Shown piece after piece: positions 15,301 to 23,947 of a stretch of 64,000 nucleotides of DNA. Location: positions 310,001 to 374,000 of the forward strand of contig JAADJJ010000001.1 of assembly GCA_010092695.1 (NCBI GenBank), written 5' to 3'. Source of the DNA: Enterobacteriaceae bacterium 4M9. Its GTDB lineage: Bacteria; Pseudomonadota; Gammaproteobacteria; Enterobacterales; Enterobacteriaceae. The notes under the pieces are model-generated. The model had not been told where the DNA came from. It saw only the letters and a list, made by a program, of their open reading frames with translations, and searched no databases. The number at the start of each line of letters is the position of its first letter. The stretch's first letter is position 1. Made by a program: the position numbers and the translations under genes.

Positions 15301-16836
15301 TTTATGAGAGGCGGCGAGTGATTTTTCTAACTCAGCCAATTTACCGCCAGAAGCCTGCATAATGCTCTTCTGATCGTTGAGCTGTGCAGTGAGTGTTTTA
15401 ACTTCTTCAGCGGATTTATTGCGTGAGTCGGCCAGTTCTTTTTCAAGTGCAATGGCTTTATCGGTCGCGGCTTTGGTCTGTTTTTGCTGCTCGACCAGCT
15501 GAAGGCTCAGTGCTTTAACGGTATCTTCAGCCTTCAGTGAGGCGCTCAGAGACTGCTGAAGCTGGGCCACTTTGTCGCCAGAGGACTGGCTGAGGTTTTT
15601 TTGTTCGGTGAGTTGAGCGGTAAGTGTTTTTAGCTCGTCGTCAGATTTCTGGCGCGATTCTGCCAGCATTTTTTCCAGTTTGCTGACCTGCTCATTGGCC
15701 GCCTGCGTCAGCTTTTGCTGTTCGGCAAGCTGGGCGTTAAGTTGCTTAACGTCTTCAGCGGCTTTGTGTGATGCACTGAGCGCTTTCTCCAGCTCGGCAA
15801 CTTTGCCGCCGGAATCCTGCATTGCGGCTTTTTGCTCGTTAAGCTGCGCGGTCAGTATTTTAATATCGTCGGCAGACTGGCTGCGTGACTCGGCCAGTTC
15901 TTTTTCAAGCCCCGCGGCTTTATCCGCAGAAGCCTGAGCCAGCTTTTGCTGCTCGGCAAGCTGAGCCGTCAGACGCTTAACCTCTTCTTCGGCTTTGCGT
16001 GAGTCGGCGAGTGATTTCTCAAGCAGTGCTACTTTGTCACCAGAATCCTGGCTGAGCGTTTTTTGGGTATCAAGCTGGGAAGCCAGCTGATTAATCTGGT
16101 CGCTGGATTTATTGCGTGACTCTGCCAGCGCTTTTTCCATTTGCGCGACTTTATCGGCGGCAATCTGGGCCTGCTTCTTCTGCTCATCAAGCTGGGCCGT
16201 GAGTGTTTTTACCTCACCCGCAGATTGTTGCGCAGCCGCGAGAGATTGCGTCAGCAGCGCAATTTTCTCGTCTGACTTTTTATTTAACTGCTGCTGTTCG
16301 TGAAGCTGGGCACTTAGCGATTTAATGGATTCATCGCCTTCGCTTTCGTAGGCAGAATATTCCTGAAGGAGTTTTGATTTATCCGCAGTCAGTTTATTAA
16401 ACGCAGCCTTTAACGCCGCATTCTCTTTTTCGAGTACGGTATATTGCTGGCGCTGTTCATTATTACCCGATTGAGGTACCGCTGCCGCCTGGTTTAGCTG
16501 CTTTTTAACATTCTCAAGCTCCTGTGCCAGCTTTTTATTTTTTTGCTGCAAAGCTTCATTTGAGGAGGTGAGCGTTTTTAATTGGGTATTTTGTGAATGA
16601 CGTTGTGGCGTTTGTAACCGCGGTTTAGGCTGCGTGTTAGATTCATTGATTATATTTGTACGCGGCCTCGGCGTGTAAGATCTGCTGTCAGGTGATGTCA
16701 GGGAGTTCAGCTCGGCATCGTCAATTGCCTCAATGGCTGAAAAAAAATCCTTGCCTTTGGTTGATGCGTTGGCCCAGGGAAAAGATAGGCTCTGAAAAAC
16801 CATCAGTCCTATCACTGTCCTTGTGAATTTTTTCAT
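12325..16836 (-). CDS. giant exported coiled-coil protein with degenerate FKBP-like C-terminus
   Basis: 1503 residues. Residues 1-24 form a signal peptide with probable cleavage after ANA. From about 172 to 1075 there are about 24 units of 38-39 residues around the motif LTAQLxEQKK...LEKxLAxS, rich in Ala, Glu, Lys and Gln and lacking Pro, which is a long alpha-helical coiled coil. Residues about 1079-1268 are five nearly identical 38-residue units (ALRERDGQIAQLNAKVAELT...). The last ~190 residues (from SYTNGVVFSRMLKKNI) resemble an FKBP N-terminal dimerisation domain, then a weak FKBP-like segment. The lipoprotein gene ends 28 bases upstream, indicating one operon. Location should be periplasmic or surface. 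Function is unknown. Confidence 0.85.
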   Translation of the reverse strand: MKKFTRTVIGLMVFQSLSFPWANASTKGKDFFSAIEAIDDAELNSLTSPDSRSYTPRPRTNIINESNTQPKPRLQTPQRHSQNTQLKTLTSSNEALQQKNKKLAQELENVKKQLNQAAAVPQSGNNEQRQQYTVLEKENAALKAAFNKLTADKSKLLQEYSAYESEGDESIKSLSAQLHEQQQLNKKSDEKIALLTQSLAAAQQSAGEVKTLTAQLDEQKKQAQIAADKVAQMEKALAESRNKSSDQINQLASQLDTQKTLSQDSGDKVALLEKSLADSRKAEEEVKRLTAQLAEQQKLAQASADKAAGLEKELAESRSQSADDIKILTAQLNEQKAAMQDSGGKVAELEKALSASHKAAEDVKQLNAQLAEQQKLTQAANEQVSKLEKMLAESRQKSDDELKTLTAQLTEQKNLSQSSGDKVAQLQQSLSASLKAEDTVKALSLQLVEQQKQTKAATDKAIALEKELADSRNKSAEEVKTLTAQLNDQKSIMQASGGKLAELEKSLAASHKVADDVKRLTAELDEQKKLTLAANDRTSQLEKNLTESRTKAADDLKALTAQLDEQKALSQNAGGKVALLEKSLTETGKTAESAKQLAEQLEEQKKLNEVAKAEIAKLVKSLAELRTQSQDEIQKLVSQLAEQKTLNANAGSKASEMEKALAESNKKAAEQIKALTAQLEQQKQLGQDSGSKVALLEKTLSESGGKNADIIKSLTAQLDEQKKAAQTAAEKSTQLEKALADSRAKAADEQKKITAQLEAQQKASQSADERIATMEKSLADAGNKALEKINLLAASLEEQKQISQSAENRVKTLEKTLAESGDKALEKINLLSAELEKERKLNQGADSKVAELQKSLAESSKNAQNVKELTAQLDEQKTLTLSANEKISKLEKTLADSQSKAADEVKKLTAQLNEQKQLGQTAGNRVALLEQSLTDSSKTADTVKQLNAQLDEQKKLAQQATEKATALEKTLAQTGGKNADAIALLNTQLDEQRKAAQSSADKAAELEKVLSDSRNKAADDLKALTAQLEEQKKLAQSSGDKVTQLEKALAESRNKAAEDIKQITAKLNEKEKNAAERDGEIVQLSTKVAELTKLNADLTKSSAELSKTSDALRERDGQIAQLNAKVAELTKLNTDLTKSSAELSKTSDALRERDGQIAQLNAKVTELTKLNTDLTKSSAELSKTSDALRERDGQIAQLNAKVTELTKLNTDLTKSSAELSKTSDALRERDGQITQLNAKVAELTKLNTDVTKSSAELSKTSDALRERDGQITQLNAKIEELTKSNAELTKAKEQTQAQNLPAAASSTALKSEDSKRSYTNGVVFSRMLKKNISEQEYLGVKVDVAAVLAGIADGVSDKSRLDEGSLMKNHRNLMDSLSKLEKQKFDKAFSQLRTATSKKKVLKQNNNLFFVQGKAGNNAFKEGDSINFELTEAMLDGKVLSKENNGTLTFTDKLPYVFYESFRLAKKGGSMEVYGLAGDIYASGAMPEGVFPLTPMKVTLVTK
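13031..13600. repeat. 114-bp tandem repeat, about five copies, inside the coiled-coil gene
   Basis: The block beginning CCGTCGCGCTCGCGCAG recurs at 13031, 13145, 13259, 13373 and 13487, an exact 114-base step. It encodes a 38-residue unit. Neighbouring copies are almost identical in DNA and degrade at both ends, a pattern expected of recent unequal exchange or slippage. Copy number may vary between strains. Confidence 0.93.
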
Positions 16837-16864
16837 TATTTAAAAGACCTACCGAGGTTGTCTG

Positions 16865-17353
16865 TTACTTTAACAAATCACCCTTCTTCAGCTCTGCGAG
16901 CAATGACTGGGAGATGGTGTTACAGGTATCGTTGATTTTGTACTGATACAGCGGCGTGATGGTGTCCTGGGTGTTACCAGACAGTTGGCCCGCGATGCCA
17001 GCGTAGTATTTGGTTGCCGCAATGCTGCGTCTGAGAGAATCGACCAGGTTGTTGTAAGTCCCGTTGCCGATGCTGGACAGCTGGCGCGCTTCTGCAAGGC
17101 AGGTCTGCAGACGCTGGCTGGTGATGCTTCTTTCTGAATCCATAACCTGTGCGGTCTGGGTTGTGCCATTCTCAGACACACCGCTCCAGCTGGACTGGGA
17201 GGACGAAGATGCGTAGGACGTGCTGGCCTGTGATGAAGCGGCAGCATTATTGTCTGCTTTATAAGTGCTGGTAGTCGTTTTATCTAACGTACAGCCGCTG
17301 ATTGTGCCAGCCAGCAGCAGAACCCCAAAAAGAGCACGCTTATTTTTAACCAT
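16865..17353 (-). CDS. outer-membrane-type lipoprotein, unknown function
   Basis: 162 residues when started at ATG 17353; an adjacent ATG at 17356 is equally possible, with CGGAG just upstream. A positively charged start (MVKNKR), a hydrophobic core and lipobox TISGC put the acylated cysteine at residue 21. Position +2 is Thr, not Asp, so the outer membrane is expected. A Ser/Ala/Thr/Gln-rich linker (about 30-75) leads to a helical domain with cysteines in LQTCLAEA and NDTCNTIS that could pair in the periplasm. It is first in an operon with the giant coiled-coil gene and is likely its partner. No family recognised. Confidence 0.75.
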   Translation of the reverse strand: MVKNKRALFGVLLLAGTISGCTLDKTTTSTYKADNNAAASSQASTSYASSSSQSSWSGVSENGTTQTAQVMDSERSITSQRLQTCLAEARQLSSIGNGTYNNLVDSLRRSIAATKYYAGIAGQLSGNTQDTITPLYQYKINDTCNTISQSLLAELKKGDLLK

Positions 17354-18276
17354 CATCTCCGTTCCCTGATACCCTGAAACTATCACAAAATTCAAAAAAT
17401 TATATAAGTAGGCATTAGGAAGTGTCAACTGCCTCGTTTTCATAAGTCAGCTGGATAACGTTAACAATAAGTATGATGCATCTCTCAAAATTAAAACAGA
17501 ACAGGGGGTTATTTTCAGAATGTTTTAATATCGGGCATGAGAACAGCGCACAGTATGATCTTTTTGGGCCTTTTAATAACAACTTCGCAACTATAAAGAC
17601 AACGTCCGGGCGCGAGTAAATCATGCAGCTCTATTCTTTTTCGCAAAAAATGTTTAGCACTGAGAATATTCGCTTTTAGGCGAGATAGTCATACTTTTTG
17701 TTAAACCGACTGGCCGCTTTACTAACTCGTTAATCGCTTATCTGCGAATTCTTCCTCGCTACACGGTGTCTGGTGACCGGGCAAGGTCTGGGCGCTGACG
17801 CGCCTTGCTGTGTTCGCGGCAGACTGTAGCCATTGGCGTTGCCGCAGCGGATATTCTGTGGGCAGAGGATATTTGCGATGGGTTTATTTGTTATGTAATA
17901 AAATAATGTATCAGCAATAATATAATAATCCTCTCAGTATTATGCATAAAACGTATGGCCTGGCGCTTTATCCATACCCGGAAAATACCCGCAGAATAAA
18001 TAATGTGATTATCAAATATGAAACCTGTAAGTGATGTGCTCCACAATATTTATTATTATATAACCTGATGTGGCTTTATTGTTGACATTGCGAAAATCTG
18101 GTGGGAATGTCTGTGTTTGATGTGAACACATGTTTCATATTTTAAATACAAAATCTGTAGGGTTAATATCAATGTAAGAAAGTGTGTTTTTTCTCTGTAA
18201 AACAGAGCGGTTTATTACGTCTGTAATAAATAGCGCGGAGATGTCATTTATCACACTTATTTAAAGGGGAAAGCTC
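17354..18276. other. long AT-rich intergenic region between divergent genes
   Basis: This gap of about 920 bases holds no supported gene. It must contain the divergent promoters of the lipoprotein/coiled-coil operon and the barrel protein. A TTGACA hexamer at 18082-18087 is followed 17 bases later by a weak -10. A GGCGC-TGAC-GCGCC hairpin lies near 17790. The strong AT bias would suit H-NS silencing, which is inference. Confidence 0.45.
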
Positions 18277-19482
18277 ATGCATAAAGCAGTCAGGCTGTTT
18301 TTGTACCTGTCACTGTGCGCTATGTCTCTGGCGCAGAGTGCCCGGAGCGCCGATAAACCTTTCCCCCACCTGAGCTGGAAGGATAGCGATAACGACGCCG
18401 GGCTGGAGATTGGCGGCGCTCTGCGCGCTAACTATCGTTATGAAGACTGGAATACCAGTATTTATCGTAACCCGCCGCGTTTACGTTTTGACACGGCGCG
18501 CGTGGATGCCAGCGGTAATTATCAGCAGCTTTTTTTTGATTCAGGTTTCTGGTTCCAGGATAAGCGGAAATACGCTATTGACCGAGCCTTTGTCGGCTGG
18601 CGATTTAATCCGCAGAGTAATATTCAGTTAGGCTTGCCGAGTAAACCGTTTGGATTACAGCCTTTTCCGCAATTCGGCTGGAGTTTCGGTATTCCGTTTT
18701 ATATGGGTTTTGCCATCGGCGCAGGTGGCGGCGTTAAATATCAATATCAGAATAACGGCTGGTCGTTGGATGCGGCCTGGTTTCCCTGGATGGAGCCGGG
18801 TGGCGTTCGCTTTGCACCCGATGTGGGTGATTACACGGCACTCACCAATACGATTTATGCGTCTCAGGGCGCACAGCGTAATGAGAAACGTGACCAGGTT
18901 AACCTGCGCCTGGCGCGCACCTTTAATAGCGGTGGCTGGAATAACGAGCTGGGTGGCTCGCTTGCCGCCTCGCGACTTTATAATAATGAAACCGGCGATG
19001 ACGGCATGTTCTGGGCGGCGGGCCTGCACGGTACGGCAAATTACGGGCCGTGGCGCCTGACCTCGCAGGTGATTCGCTTTAGCTATTCGCCCAAAAACCC
19101 GCCTGGCGTGAGTGATGACAGCGTTTTAATGGGCGGTAACGGTCTTAATCCTGCCTACCTTATTCCGGCAAAGGCGACCACTGGCGCGCTTAACCTGGCG
19201 CGTGATGTGGAGGTTGCCTGGGGACCGGTGAAAAAGCTGCGCTTTTATAATGACTTCAGTGTGCTGTGGAAAGATAAGAGTGGTTGGTCAGATTCACAGA
19301 TGAATACGCTCGGTGTGCAGGTTTTTGCACTGCCGGTAATGTTCTGGGTGGACTTGTCCTGGGCGAAAAACGCCAACCCGTGGGGTGGGGCACTGAATGC
19401 TACGGGCTGGACGAGCACCTCATCCACAGGGAGCGATAAGTGGTACTTTCGCACAAACCTGAATATCGGCTATTACTTCTGA
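18277..19482 (+). CDS. outer-membrane beta-barrel (porin-like) protein
   Basis: 401 residues with a signal peptide (cleavage probably after ARSA, residue about 24) and alternating polar/aromatic segments throughout. The C-terminus NLNIGYYF ends in Phe, the usual signature for BAM-assembled barrels. The ribosome site AAAGGGGAAAGCTC precedes ATG 18277. I cannot assign a substrate. The family looks like a single-chain porin, not a general trimeric OmpC/OmpF type. It lies 241 bases upstream of srfA on the same strand and opposite the lipoprotein operon, so a shared envelope role is possible but unproven. Confidence 0.75.
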   Translation: MHKAVRLFLYLSLCAMSLAQSARSADKPFPHLSWKDSDNDAGLEIGGALRANYRYEDWNTSIYRNPPRLRFDTARVDASGNYQQLFFDSGFWFQDKRKYAIDRAFVGWRFNPQSNIQLGLPSKPFGLQPFPQFGWSFGIPFYMGFAIGAGGGVKYQYQNNGWSLDAAWFPWMEPGGVRFAPDVGDYTALTNTIYASQGAQRNEKRDQVNLRLARTFNSGGWNNELGGSLAASRLYNNETGDDGMFWAAGLHGTANYGPWRLTSQVIRFSYSPKNPPGVSDDSVLMGGNGLNPAYLIPAKATTGALNLARDVEVAWGPVKKLRFYNDFSVLWKDKSGWSDSQMNTLGVQVFALPVMFWVDLSWAKNANPWGGALNATGWTSTSSTGSDKWYFRTNLNIGYYF

Positions 19483-19723
19483 TAGCGACGCTACACGCTC
19501 CCGGCGACGAAATATGAGGTAAATCACAAAATCGTCGGGATGTCAAAACACATTAAGGGCGAAAAACGGGCGTTTTTACCAAAAAAGATCTGAAGTGGCA
19601 TCGCATAGAATATCACCATATTTTCCACTTCCTTATCCTGAGTGAAACGACCTCCTATGAACACGACCCGCCCTGTGACTCACGTTTTACCGCGAGCCGC
19701 CCAATTATCCGGAGCGTGCTAAC

Positions 19724-21022
19724 GTGGCGCGCCTCTTATTACGCAGTGGATTTCTTAATGATTTCCAGGCTGTGGGTAACAACGGGCAGGCGGTGTTCGA
19801 ATCCGCGCTGCAAATTCGCGAAGCGCTGAAGCTGCGCGGTATGGAGCTTGCTGCCAGTATTCTCGCCATTCCGCAGACCGATGACGCCAGCCAGCGCGTG
19901 GACTGGTACGCGCCTGCGGGTAAGCGCGTGGTGTCGTGGATTGGTGCTGACGGCGATACCCGTCGGCGTGCGCTCAAGCATCTTGAGCGCTGCCTTGATG
20001 AAATCACTATGCTGAGCGAGCGTAGTCAGCGGGCAGAAAAACCGGCGATTCGCCGCTTTGGCCTGCTGCTGGCACGCGCGTTTATGTTCCCGGGCGCAAA
20101 CCATGTGTTTCTGGTAGATGGGCGCCCGATAATCACCTTCTGGGGCTTTATCGCCCATCATCAGAAAGTGCCTGAAGATGCTCTTATTGGCTTGCGCAGC
20201 GTAGCAGAGCCGGAGCCGGTGGTGTTTGCCGCACCTGAGCCGCCGCCTGCGCCTGTCGTTGAAGAACCTGTCCCGTTGGTCGAGCCGATAAACACGCAGG
20301 CTGCGCTCGCCACCACGCTTTATGAAGTCACTTCCTCTGTACCGGACGCGCCTGAAGAAGAGCAACCGATGGTCATCACAAAGAAAAAACGCTCGCCTAA
20401 AACCCTGGCTGCTTGCGCGGTGCTGCTGGCGCTGCCCGTTATGGCCGCAGCGGGCTGGTACATTTACAGCGGGCAGACGGCTCAGGAAGAGATGGCTGTG
20501 GTGGACACGGCTGTCGTGAGCGAGCCGCAGCCCGCAGAGCCGGAGTCGGTGAAGCTTGTGATGCCAACACTGGCGATGGCGCTGCCGTTACAGGCCGCCA
20601 CCGTGCCGGACGTTCCGCCGCCGCCGGGTGCACTGGTGCTACCTGCTGATGCGCTGAAAGCGGGTTCAACACGTTTTCTTAATGGCAACTGGCAGCTAAA
20701 CGGTGAAGCAAATGCCGCGATGGCGCAGCCGGACAAACTCCCGGCGCTGCGTTCAGTCACGCTGCAGATAAAAGATAATGAAGGCACCGCGACGCTGAAC
20801 CTGGGTGGCAAACTGAGCTGTAAAGCGGACATCTATTCAGGCCTGATGCCTTCCGGTGCGCTGATGGTGAAAAGTCGCGCGCGTGCGCGCTGCAGTGACG
20901 GTTCGCGCTACCCGATGCCAGAAATTGCCTGCCGCCAGGGCGAAACTGGAGCAGCGCGCTGTGATGCGCGCTATGGTGAAGAAGAGGCAATGCCGATAAC
21001 GTTTAAAAAGGTGGGCAAGTAA
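19724..21022 (+). CDS. srfA: SrfA-like membrane protein
   Basis: First gene of a srfABC operon. The GTG start at 19724 gives MARLLLRSG, which fits the family N-terminus, and CCGGAG lies about 10 bases upstream. Residues 1-160 look like a soluble cytoplasmic domain, followed by a Pro/Glu-rich linker. One membrane segment spans about 226-247 (TLAACAVLLALPVMAAAGWY), after a KKKRS stop. The C-terminal ~180 residues would be periplasmic and carry several cysteines, probably disulphide-bonded. The Salmonella name means SsrB-regulated factor. The molecular function is not established. Confidence 0.8.
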   Translation: MARLLLRSGFLNDFQAVGNNGQAVFESALQIREALKLRGMELAASILAIPQTDDASQRVDWYAPAGKRVVSWIGADGDTRRRALKHLERCLDEITMLSERSQRAEKPAIRRFGLLLARAFMFPGANHVFLVDGRPIITFWGFIAHHQKVPEDALIGLRSVAEPEPVVFAAPEPPPAPVVEEPVPLVEPINTQAALATTLYEVTSSVPDAPEEEQPMVITKKKRSPKTLAACAVLLALPVMAAAGWYIYSGQTAQEEMAVVDTAVVSEPQPAEPESVKLVMPTLAMALPLQAATVPDVPPPPGALVLPADALKAGSTRFLNGNWQLNGEANAAMAQPDKLPALRSVTLQIKDNEGTATLNLGGKLSCKADIYSGLMPSGALMVKSRARARCSDGSRYPMPEIACRQGETGAARCDARYGEEEAMPITFKKVGK

Positions 21023-21025
21023 ACC

Positions 21026-23947
21026 ATGTTGGCAAACCTGTATCCTTACCGTCACAACGTCTCTCTGGTACGCGACAGCGGCATCCAGTTCCTGGATTTT
21101 GGCCTGACGCCGACCGACAGTGCTTCACGCGGCTGCTTTGTACGCAAGACCGCTAACGGCCCGCTGCTGCGCCTGGCCTGGGACGATACCTGCCAGAAAT
21201 TTACGCTGCCTGCTCATGACGGCAGCGCCCCCGAAGTGGTGGAGCCGGAAAGCCGTATCGCGCTCAGCCATTCGCTCACACTGCTTGATGGCGAATGGCT
21301 GCCGCTGCCCGTACTGCGCGTCAGCGCCCAGCGCCGCTTTGCTCAGGGGCCGGGCAACTGGGCGCGCTTTCAGATTCGCGAGCTTGCCGAACCAGACGAG
21401 GCAGGCCATACCCATCGCCTGACGCTGGCGCTGGATACCCGCATTGTGCCTGAAGAAGACAGTGCCGAACTGTTGGCGCCAGTAAGCAGCGACATTACCT
21501 TCGGCACCCGTTTTGCGCTGGCCTGGCATGATGATGAGCTGGCCGATTTTATCGACCAGGTGTGGGTTGATGGTTGGCTGCGCGACAGCTTCAGTGCCGC
21601 AGCGGACGAGCGCGAGACGCGTGCGGTAGGCGACATTCAGCAGGCGCTGAAGAAATTCGAATACCAGGCGCACTGGCTGAACCTGCTGGAGCTGTTTGGT
21701 ACTGAGCTTGCTATCCCTGAATTGCGGATCGTGGAAACCAGCACGCAGACGGCCGCGATCCCGGTCGATCTGGTGCTGGATGTGGGCAACACCCACACCT
21801 GCGGCATTCTGGTTGAAGACCACGGTATTGGCGAAAGCGGCCTGCGTCATGCCGCCGAATTGCGCGTGCGCTCGCCGGATGCACCGCAGTATGTCAGCCC
21901 ATCGTTTTTCTCAAGCCGTCTGACCTTTGCGCGCGCCGATTTTGGCCGACGCTTCTATTCGGTGGAAAGCGGGCGCGATGACGCCTTTGTCTGGCCTTCG
22001 CTGGTGCGTACCGGCGATGAAGCCTGTTTTCTTGCGGCACAGCGTCATGCCAGCACCGGTGCCTGTAGTTTGTCCAGCCCGCGCCGCTACCTGTGGGACT
22101 GCGAGCCAGCAGTAAGGCCGTGGCGCTTTAGCAAAACCGGCGCGAGCGCCGAGGCTGAAGCCATCGCGCTGCCGTTGATGATGCTGATGAACGACGAAGG
22201 CATTCCGCTGACCGAACTTTCCAGAGATGAGCGCCTGCCGGTGTTCTCTGCCGAATATAGCCGCAGCGCGCTGATGACTCAGCTGCTGTGCGAGTTGCTG
22301 ACCCAGGCACTGAGCCAGATAAACAGCGTGGATAATCGCCTGAGTATGGGCCAGCCGGATGTGCCGCGTCAGCTGCGCACGCTTATCCTGACGCTACCAA
22401 CCGGGATGCCGGTGCGCGAGCGCGATATCTTTCGCCAGCGTATGGAAGAGGCGATTGGCATGGTCTGGCGCGCAATGGGTTGGCACCCGGACGAGGTTGA
22501 GCCGTCGCGTGCTGTGCCGCTGCCTGCGGTGGAAGCCGAGTGGGACGAAGCCAGCTGTGGCCAGATGTTCTGGCTGTATAACGAAATCCAGCAAAACTAC
22601 GCCGGGCGTGCTGATGCGCTGTTTCGCGCGCTGGCGCGCGCGAATACCGGTGCCGAGCGCACGCTGCGCGTCGCGTCCATCGACATTGGCGGTGGCACTA
22701 CTGATATGGCCGTGACCGAGTACAGCCTGCGCGAAGATGACAGCCGCAGCGCACGCATTACGCCGCGCCTGTTGTTCCGCGAAGGTTTTCGTATTGCTGG
22801 TGACGATATCCTGCTGGATGTGATTCGCCACAGCGTGCTCCCGGCGTTAGCAAACGCGCTGCGCCAGGGCGGCGTGCGTGATGTTGACGGACTAATGAGC
22901 CGCCTGGCGGGCGACGCTGTACACCCGGAATCAGGTGACACGCTGCGCCAGCAGATGACGCTGCAATATTTTATTCCACTGGGCAATGCCATTCTGGCGG
23001 CCTGGGAACACTGCCGCCCTGACGATCGTTTGCCGGGTCTCGACAGGCTCGCTGGCGATATGTTGAGCCATAAACTGTCCGCTGCACTGTGCGAAGAAAT
23101 TGCGAAGCTGGTGCAACCGGCGCTGGCAGAAGATGCACCGGCGTTTGATTTAATGGCGGTACCGGTGCAGGTCAACTTCAACGAACTGCAACAGGCGGTG
23201 CTTGAGCGTCGTTTTGCCATCGCCACCCCGCTGCATGCGTTATGTGAAGCGGTCTCGTTTTACGACTGCGACGTGGTGCTGCTGACCGGCCGCCCGATTG
23301 GGTTGCCTGGCGTGCAGGCGCTGCTGCGCTATCTGCAGCCTGTGCCGGTCAACCGCATGGTGATGATGAACGATTATCCGGTACACGAATGGTATCCGTT
23401 TAACGGCCATCCGAAGTCCACGGCGGCCGTCGGCGCGATGTTGTTTAGTCTGTCGCAGTCGCTGCGTCTGCCGGGCTTTTTGTTCCAGACTTCCGGTATT
23501 CAGGCCTATTCCACCATTCGCTATCTTGGCGTACTGGATGAGCACAACCGCCTGACAGATGACAATATCTGGTATCGCGATATTGATTTAGATAACCCGC
23601 GTGCGCGTCTGGACAGTGAGAAGACCTTTGCGATTCGCGGTAATGTGCGCCTGGGCTTTCGCCAGCTTGATAACGAGCGCTGGCCTGCCTCACCGCTGTA
23701 TACGCTGGCGATTGTTGACCCGAGCCTGACGATGGCCATTGCCAGCCAGGGACCGCTGTATGTGCGCCTGGCGCTGCGCCAGAATGCCGAGCGTGACGGC
23801 GAAGCCTTTATGCTGGGTGAAGCACGGCTGGCGAGCGGTGAGAAAGTCTCACTGGATAAACTCAGCCTGACGCTTAATACGCTGAGCGATTCGCGTGGCA
23901 ACGTGTCTGACTACTGGATTGATAGCGGGAGCCTGTATAAAAAATGA
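21026..23947 (+). CDS. srfB: SrfB, actin/Hsp70-fold ATPase-like protein
   Basis: 973 residues, typical of SrfB. I see the three nucleotide-binding motifs of the actin/Hsp70/StbA fold. DVGNTHTCGILVED at about 252-265 is phosphate-1, SIDIGGGTTDMAV at about 551-563 is phosphate-2, and LLTGRPIGLPGVQALL at about 752-767 is the adenosine motif. No signal or membrane segment is visible, so it should be cytoplasmic. The start is 3 bases after srfA, and its stop overlaps the srfC ATG by 4 bases, so the three are translated as a set. ATP binding is a strong inference; the cellular role is unknown. Confidence 0.88.
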   Translation: MLANLYPYRHNVSLVRDSGIQFLDFGLTPTDSASRGCFVRKTANGPLLRLAWDDTCQKFTLPAHDGSAPEVVEPESRIALSHSLTLLDGEWLPLPVLRVSAQRRFAQGPGNWARFQIRELAEPDEAGHTHRLTLALDTRIVPEEDSAELLAPVSSDITFGTRFALAWHDDELADFIDQVWVDGWLRDSFSAAADERETRAVGDIQQALKKFEYQAHWLNLLELFGTELAIPELRIVETSTQTAAIPVDLVLDVGNTHTCGILVEDHGIGESGLRHAAELRVRSPDAPQYVSPSFFSSRLTFARADFGRRFYSVESGRDDAFVWPSLVRTGDEACFLAAQRHASTGACSLSSPRRYLWDCEPAVRPWRFSKTGASAEAEAIALPLMMLMNDEGIPLTELSRDERLPVFSAEYSRSALMTQLLCELLTQALSQINSVDNRLSMGQPDVPRQLRTLILTLPTGMPVRERDIFRQRMEEAIGMVWRAMGWHPDEVEPSRAVPLPAVEAEWDEASCGQMFWLYNEIQQNYAGRADALFRALARANTGAERTLRVASIDIGGGTTDMAVTEYSLREDDSRSARITPRLLFREGFRIAGDDILLDVIRHSVLPALANALRQGGVRDVDGLMSRLAGDAVHPESGDTLRQQMTLQYFIPLGNAILAAWEHCRPDDRLPGLDRLAGDMLSHKLSAALCEEIAKLVQPALAEDAPAFDLMAVPVQVNFNELQQAVLERRFAIATPLHALCEAVSFYDCDVVLLTGRPIGLPGVQALLRYLQPVPVNRMVMMNDYPVHEWYPFNGHPKSTAAVGAMLFSLSQSLRLPGFLFQTSGIQAYSTIRYLGVLDEHNRLTDDNIWYRDIDLDNPRARLDSEKTFAIRGNVRLGFRQLDNERWPASPLYTLAIVDPSLTMAIASQGPLYVRLALRQNAERDGEAFMLGEARLASGEKVSLDKLSLTLNTLSDSRGNVSDYWIDSGSLYKK

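Noticed and set aside
18118..18136. CRP-like TGTGA near the barrel gene
   Set aside because: The second half (GTTTCA) does not match TCACA, so the site is not convincing.
21125..21850. 241-codon minus frame inside srfB
   Set aside because: It is antisense to srfB, which shows clear nucleotide-binding motifs.
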